Assembly: GCA_036803025.1 (NCBI GenBank)
Contig: DAIRVC010000123.1
Span: 1 to 8,115 of the forward strand
Source of the DNA: DAIRVC01 sp036803025
GTDB lineage: Bacteria; Chloroflexota; Anaerolineae; Anaerolineales; E44-bin32
Direction: 5' to 3'
DNA length: 8,115 nucleotides
The notes under the pieces were generated by a model. The model did not search any database and was not told the DNA's origin. It saw only the letters and a program-made list of their open reading frames with translations. Position 1 is the first letter of the stretch. Each line of letters opens with the position of its first letter. Shown piece after piece: positions 5,690 to 8,115 of the stretch. A program made the position numbers and the translations under genes.

Positions 5690-6795
5690 CCGGCCGGCTG
5701 CGCGTGGGAGTGGTTTTCGGCGGGCGCTCGGGGGAGCACGAGGTCTCCCTGATGTCGGCCAGTTCCGTTCTGGCCAACCTCGACGCGCACAAGTACGACA
5801 TCACCCCCATCGGGATCACTCGTGAGGGGCAGTGGTACAGCGGCGAGAATGCGCTGCAGGCATTCCGCCAGGGCAAGCCCGAGTCGCTCGAACGAGTGGC
5901 GATCCTGGGCGAGCCGGGTCGGCGCGGATTGTTCCGCTGGAGCGGGGCCGGCGGGTTCGAGAAGGCGGTCGATCTGGACGTCGTCTTCCCCGTGACACAC
6001 GGGACCTTCGGCGAGGACGGCACGCTCCAAGGTTTGTTGGAGATGGCCGACATCGCCTATGTCGGCGCCGGGGTGCTCGCCTCGTCGGTGGCGATGGACA
6101 AGGCCCTTTTCAAGCAGGTCATGCGGGCGCACAACATCCCGGTGGTCGATTCTTCGCTGGTCTTCTCGACGCTGATCGCCGCCGATCCCGAAGCGGCGGT
6201 ACGGCAGGCGGCCCAGGCCGGCCCGTTCCCGCTGTTCACCAAGCCGGCCAACCTCGGCTCGTCCGTCGGGGTGAGCAAGTGCCGCTCCGCCAGCGACCTT
6301 CTCGAGGGCTTGATCGACGCCGCCCGCTACGACCGGCGAGTGATCGTCGAGCAGGGCCTGGAGGCGCGCGAGATCGAGGTGAGCGTGCTGGGCAACGAGG
6401 AGCCGGAGGCTTCGGTACCCGGCGAAATCGTCCCGAGCGACGAGTTCTACAGCTACCGGGCAAAGTACATCGACGACGCCTCCGAGCTGCGCATCCCGGC
6501 GCCGATCGATGAAGAGACGGCCGAGGAGGCTCGCCGATTGGCGATCGCCGCCTATGAAGCCATTGACGGCGCGGGCATGGCGCGCGCCGATTTCCTGCTG
6601 GAGCGCAAGACCGGCAAGCTGTACATGAACGAGCTCAACACGCTGCCCGGCTTCACGCAGATCAGCATGTACCCGAAGCTGTGGGAGGCCAGCGGGCTGG
6701 CCTACCCGGCGCTGATGGACCGCCTGATCGAGTTGGCGCTCGAGCGCCAGGCACAGAAGGACCGGTTGCTGCGGACCTACGGAGGCGCCGGATGA
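5686..6795 (+). CDS. ddl: D-alanine--D-alanine ligase
   Basis: Ddl is an ATP-grasp ligase that joins two D-Ala to make the dipeptide that MurF adds to the stem peptide. The 369-residue protein has the N-terminal FGGRSGEHEVSLMSASSV (11-28), then FPVTHGTFGEDGTLQG (101-116) and the ATP-grasp loop KPANLGSSVGV (186-196). The omega-loop follows as EFYSYRAKYID (253-263). Metal- and phosphate-binding residues are Arg300 and Asp302 in RAD, and Glu316 and Asn318 in NELNTLPGFT. The Tyr at 261 in AKY is the residue typical of D-Ala-D-Ala ligases; D-Ala-D-Lac ligases usually have Phe there. An ordinary vancomycin-sensitive type dipeptide is therefore predicted. The start is GTG at 5686 with a good ribosome site; longer in-frame versions would run through murB. 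The stop overlaps ftsQ. Confidence 0.96.
   Translation: MTGRLRVGVVFGGRSGEHEVSLMSASSVLANLDAHKYDITPIGITREGQWYSGENALQAFRQGKPESLERVAILGEPGRRGLFRWSGAGGFEKAVDLDVVFPVTHGTFGEDGTLQGLLEMADIAYVGAGVLASSVAMDKALFKQVMRAHNIPVVDSSLVFSTLIAADPEAAVRQAAQAGPFPLFTKPANLGSSVGVSKCRSASDLLEGLIDAARYDRRVIVEQGLEAREIEVSVLGNEEPEASVPGEIVPSDEFYSYRAKYIDDASELRIPAPIDEETAEEARRLAIAAYEAIDGAGMARADFLLERKTGKLYMNELNTLPGFTQISMYPKLWEASGLAYPALMDRLIELALERQAQKDRLLRTYGGAG
6781..6794 (+). promoter_or_regulatory. Ribosome binding site and ATG start of ftsQ
   Basis: GGAGG at 6781-6785 lies 6 bases before ATG at 6792, inside the end of ddl. A second candidate, AAGAGG (6835-6840) 5 bases before ATG at 6846, would give a product 18 residues shorter. 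The upstream pair is better and gives the usual four-base stop/start overlap. Confidence 0.65.
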
Positions 6796-7697
6796 CGCTC
6801 ACCGAACGGGCGCTGGCCGGTGAGACGCGCGCCGAAGAGGTGCGCATGCGACGGCTGCGCGACGAGCGGGTCGTCGAGCGCGCCCCGCGCGAGCCGCGCC
6901 GCAAGCTGCGCCGCGGTCGGCGCCCGCGCCGCCGCTACGACCTGACCCTGCCCGTCGAGCTGGGGACGGAGATCCGCCTGCCGGCCATCCCGATCGTACG
7001 CCCCGGCCCGCGGGCGCTCTCCTTCGTCCTGCTCGCCGGGAGTGTGGCGTTGATCGTGTTCCTGCTGAGCGCCCCGGCCTTCCATGTGGCCGAGGCGGCC
7101 GTGGCCGGCAATCGCATCCTCAGCGATGGCCAGCTTCAATCGATCGCCGCCGTCGACGGCCAATCGATCTTCCTGGTCGACCCGCAGGCGGTGCTCGGGC
7201 GCCTGATGGCCTATCCCGAGGTGGCGGCGGCCCAGACGGCCGTGCGCTGGCCCAACCGGGTGGAGCTGGCAGTCGTCGAGCGCCAGCCGATGGCGATCTG
7301 GACCGATGCCGGGCGGCCGTGGTGGATCAGTGCGGATGGCATCGCTTATGCACCCCATGGGGAGTGGCCAGGGGTGGTCGAAGTGATCAGTGAGACGCAG
7401 GTTCTGGCGATTTCCGAAGATCCACTGGCGCCGGCCATCCCGGCAGAGGTCCTGCAGGCGGCGGCCGTGCTGAGCTCACTGATCCCGGAGGCCAATCCCT
7501 TGCAGTTCGATCCGGCGCGCGGCCTGGGCTTCGAAGACCCGCGCGGCTGGTCGGCCTACTTTGGAACGGGTGGAGATATGGTGGTCAAAGTGCGCATGTA
7601 CGCGGCTCTGGCGGCCAATCTGACCGCCCGAGCCATTCAGCCGGCCCTGGTCAGTGTCGAGGACGCGGCCGCGCCGTACTACAGGTTGGAGAGGTAA
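6792..7697 (+). CDS. ftsQ: Cell division protein FtsQ/DivIB
   Basis: FtsQ is a bitopic divisome protein that bridges early and late division proteins by binding FtsB and FtsL outside the membrane. The 301-residue product has a long cytoplasmic N terminus (about 1-74) with an Arg/Lys-rich block at 36-48, then one membrane helix at about 75-94 and an extracytoplasmic domain. The POTRA-like part begins with FHVAEAAVAGNRILS (97-111), the usual F-x-V-x-x-I-x-V-x-GN entry. It continues through SIFLVD (125-130) and YPEVAAAQTAVRWPNRVELAVVERQP (split as 141-153 and 154-166), matching the P-x-V-x-x-A-x-V-x-x-x-x-P family pattern. WWISADGIAY (177-186) fits the start of the second domain. Overlap with ddl and position before ftsA support the call. 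Sequence conservation in this family is low, so the assignment leans on architecture and context. Confidence 0.92.
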   Translation: MTLTERALAGETRAEEVRMRRLRDERVVERAPREPRRKLRRGRRPRRRYDLTLPVELGTEIRLPAIPIVRPGPRALSFVLLAGSVALIVFLLSAPAFHVAEAAVAGNRILSDGQLQSIAAVDGQSIFLVDPQAVLGRLMAYPEVAAAQTAVRWPNRVELAVVERQPMAIWTDAGRPWWISADGIAYAPHGEWPGVVEVISETQVLAISEDPLAPAIPAEVLQAAAVLSSLIPEANPLQFDPARGLGFEDPRGWSAYFGTGGDMVVKVRMYAALAANLTARAIQPALVSVEDAAAPYYRLER

Positions 7698-7703
7698 CCA
7701 GTG
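7688..7703 (+). promoter_or_regulatory. Ribosome binding site and GTG start of ftsA
   Basis: GGAGAGG at 7688-7694 lies 6 bases before GTG at 7701, 3 bases after the ftsQ stop. This decides the GTG start. The next in-frame methionine is codon 48, after the first nucleotide-binding motif. Confidence 0.75.
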
Positions 7704-8115
7704 TCTGCCCTAATCGGCAGCGACGAACCGATCTTTGTCGGCTTCGATGTCGGCACCAGCAAGGTGTGCGCTCTGGTCGGGCACCTGGACGCCGAGCGGC
7801 ACTTGCGCGTCATCGGCGTCGGGACGGTTCCGTCGCTCGGCATGCGCAAGGGCGGGGTGGTCAGCCTGGAGGGCGTGGCCAAGGCGGTCGAGGCGGCCAA
7901 GGACAAGGCCGAGCGCAGCTCGGGTTTCGAGATCACCTCGGCGCTGGTCAGCCTGTCGGGCGGCCAGATCTCGTCGCTGAACAGCAAGGGCATGTCGGGC
8001 GTCGCCGGACGGACGATCAGCCCGGATGACATCGGACGGGCGCTGGATGCGGCCCGCTCCGTGGCGCTGCCCTACAACCGGCAGGTGGTGCACGTGATCC
8101 CGCGCGGATACATCG
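7701..8115 (+). CDS. ftsA: Cell division protein FtsA, N-terminal part (3' end outside window)
   Basis: FtsA is the actin-like protein that tethers FtsZ to the membrane and recruits later divisome proteins. The 138 codons present cover the start of the protein and run off the right edge with no stop. They include the phosphate-1 motif FVGFDVGTSKVCALVG (12-27), then VIGVGTVPSLGMRKGGVVSLEG (split as 37-47 and 48-58), a helix rich in Ala, Lys and Glu (59-72), and the 1C-domain segment SLSGGQISSLNSKGM (84-98). The end of the visible part, RQVVHVIPRGY (127-137), matches the canonical REVLHVLPQ-x-F region. MreB and DnaK-type ATPases are excluded by the 1C-like segment and by position after ftsQ. 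The membrane-targeting helix would be at the unseen C terminus, and ftsZ is expected next. Confidence 0.96.
   Translation, partial: MSALIGSDEPIFVGFDVGTSKVCALVGHLDAERHLRVIGVGTVPSLGMRKGGVVSLEGVAKAVEAAKDKAERSSGFEITSALVSLSGGQISSLNSKGMSGVAGRTISPDDIGRALDAARSVALPYNRQVVHVIPRGYI

Noticed and set aside
5686..6795. Ddl as a D-Ala-D-Lac (vancomycin-resistance type) ligase
   Set aside because: The omega-loop has Tyr in AKY, the residue of D-Ala-D-Ala ligases, and there are no vanH- or vanX-like neighbours in the window.
1..8115. Promoters, terminators, CRISPR arrays, tRNA genes or insertion sequences
   Set aside because: Coding sequence is continuous, with gaps of at most 4 bases, and no terminal inverted repeats, direct-repeat arrays or terminator-like stems followed by T runs were seen.

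Overview
The window is a gap-free stretch of a dcw (division and cell wall) cluster. All genes are on the + strand, in the order murD (3' part) - ftsW - murG - CvpA-like membrane protein - murC - a 60-residue unknown protein - murB - ddl - ftsQ - ftsA (5' part). The DNA is GC-rich. Several proteins carry variant motifs that I associate, from memory only, with Chloroflexota of the Anaerolineae type: GGTGGGVYPALA and YVPDIEP in MurG, NDSIAT in MurD, and EADEYD with EHDHPDCYPT in MurC. I would place the organism there with moderate confidence; no rRNA or other phylogenetic marker is present.

Layout. Bases 2-1650 hold the end of murD and all of ftsW. Bases 1562-2662 are murG, which starts inside ftsW. 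Bases 2655-3188 encode a CvpA-family-like integral membrane protein that is not part of the classical cluster. Bases 3185-4546 are murC. Bases 4551-4733 are a small soluble basic protein of unknown function with a strong ribosome binding site. Bases 4730-5689 are murB, 5686-6795 ddl, 6792-7697 ftsQ, and 7701-8115 the start of ftsA. The largest gap between genes is 4 bases and most junctions are ATGA or GTGA overlaps. This points to one translationally coupled transcript. I see no promoter, terminator, RNA gene, mobile element or CRISPR array.

How the genes work together. MurB and MurC make UDP-MurNAc-L-Ala and MurD adds D-Glu. Ddl supplies D-Ala-D-Ala for the (unseen) MurF. MurG adds GlcNAc to lipid I to give lipid II, and FtsW polymerises lipid II at the septum. 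FtsQ and FtsA belong to the divisome; ftsZ would be expected just downstream.

The points most worth a second look are these: the MurG keeps its sugar-nucleotide donor site but has lost the canonical acceptor/catalytic residues; two non-classical genes (CvpA-like and the 60-residue protein) are embedded in the operon; and ftsW and murG overlap by 89 bases, which gives FtsW an Arg-rich tail.
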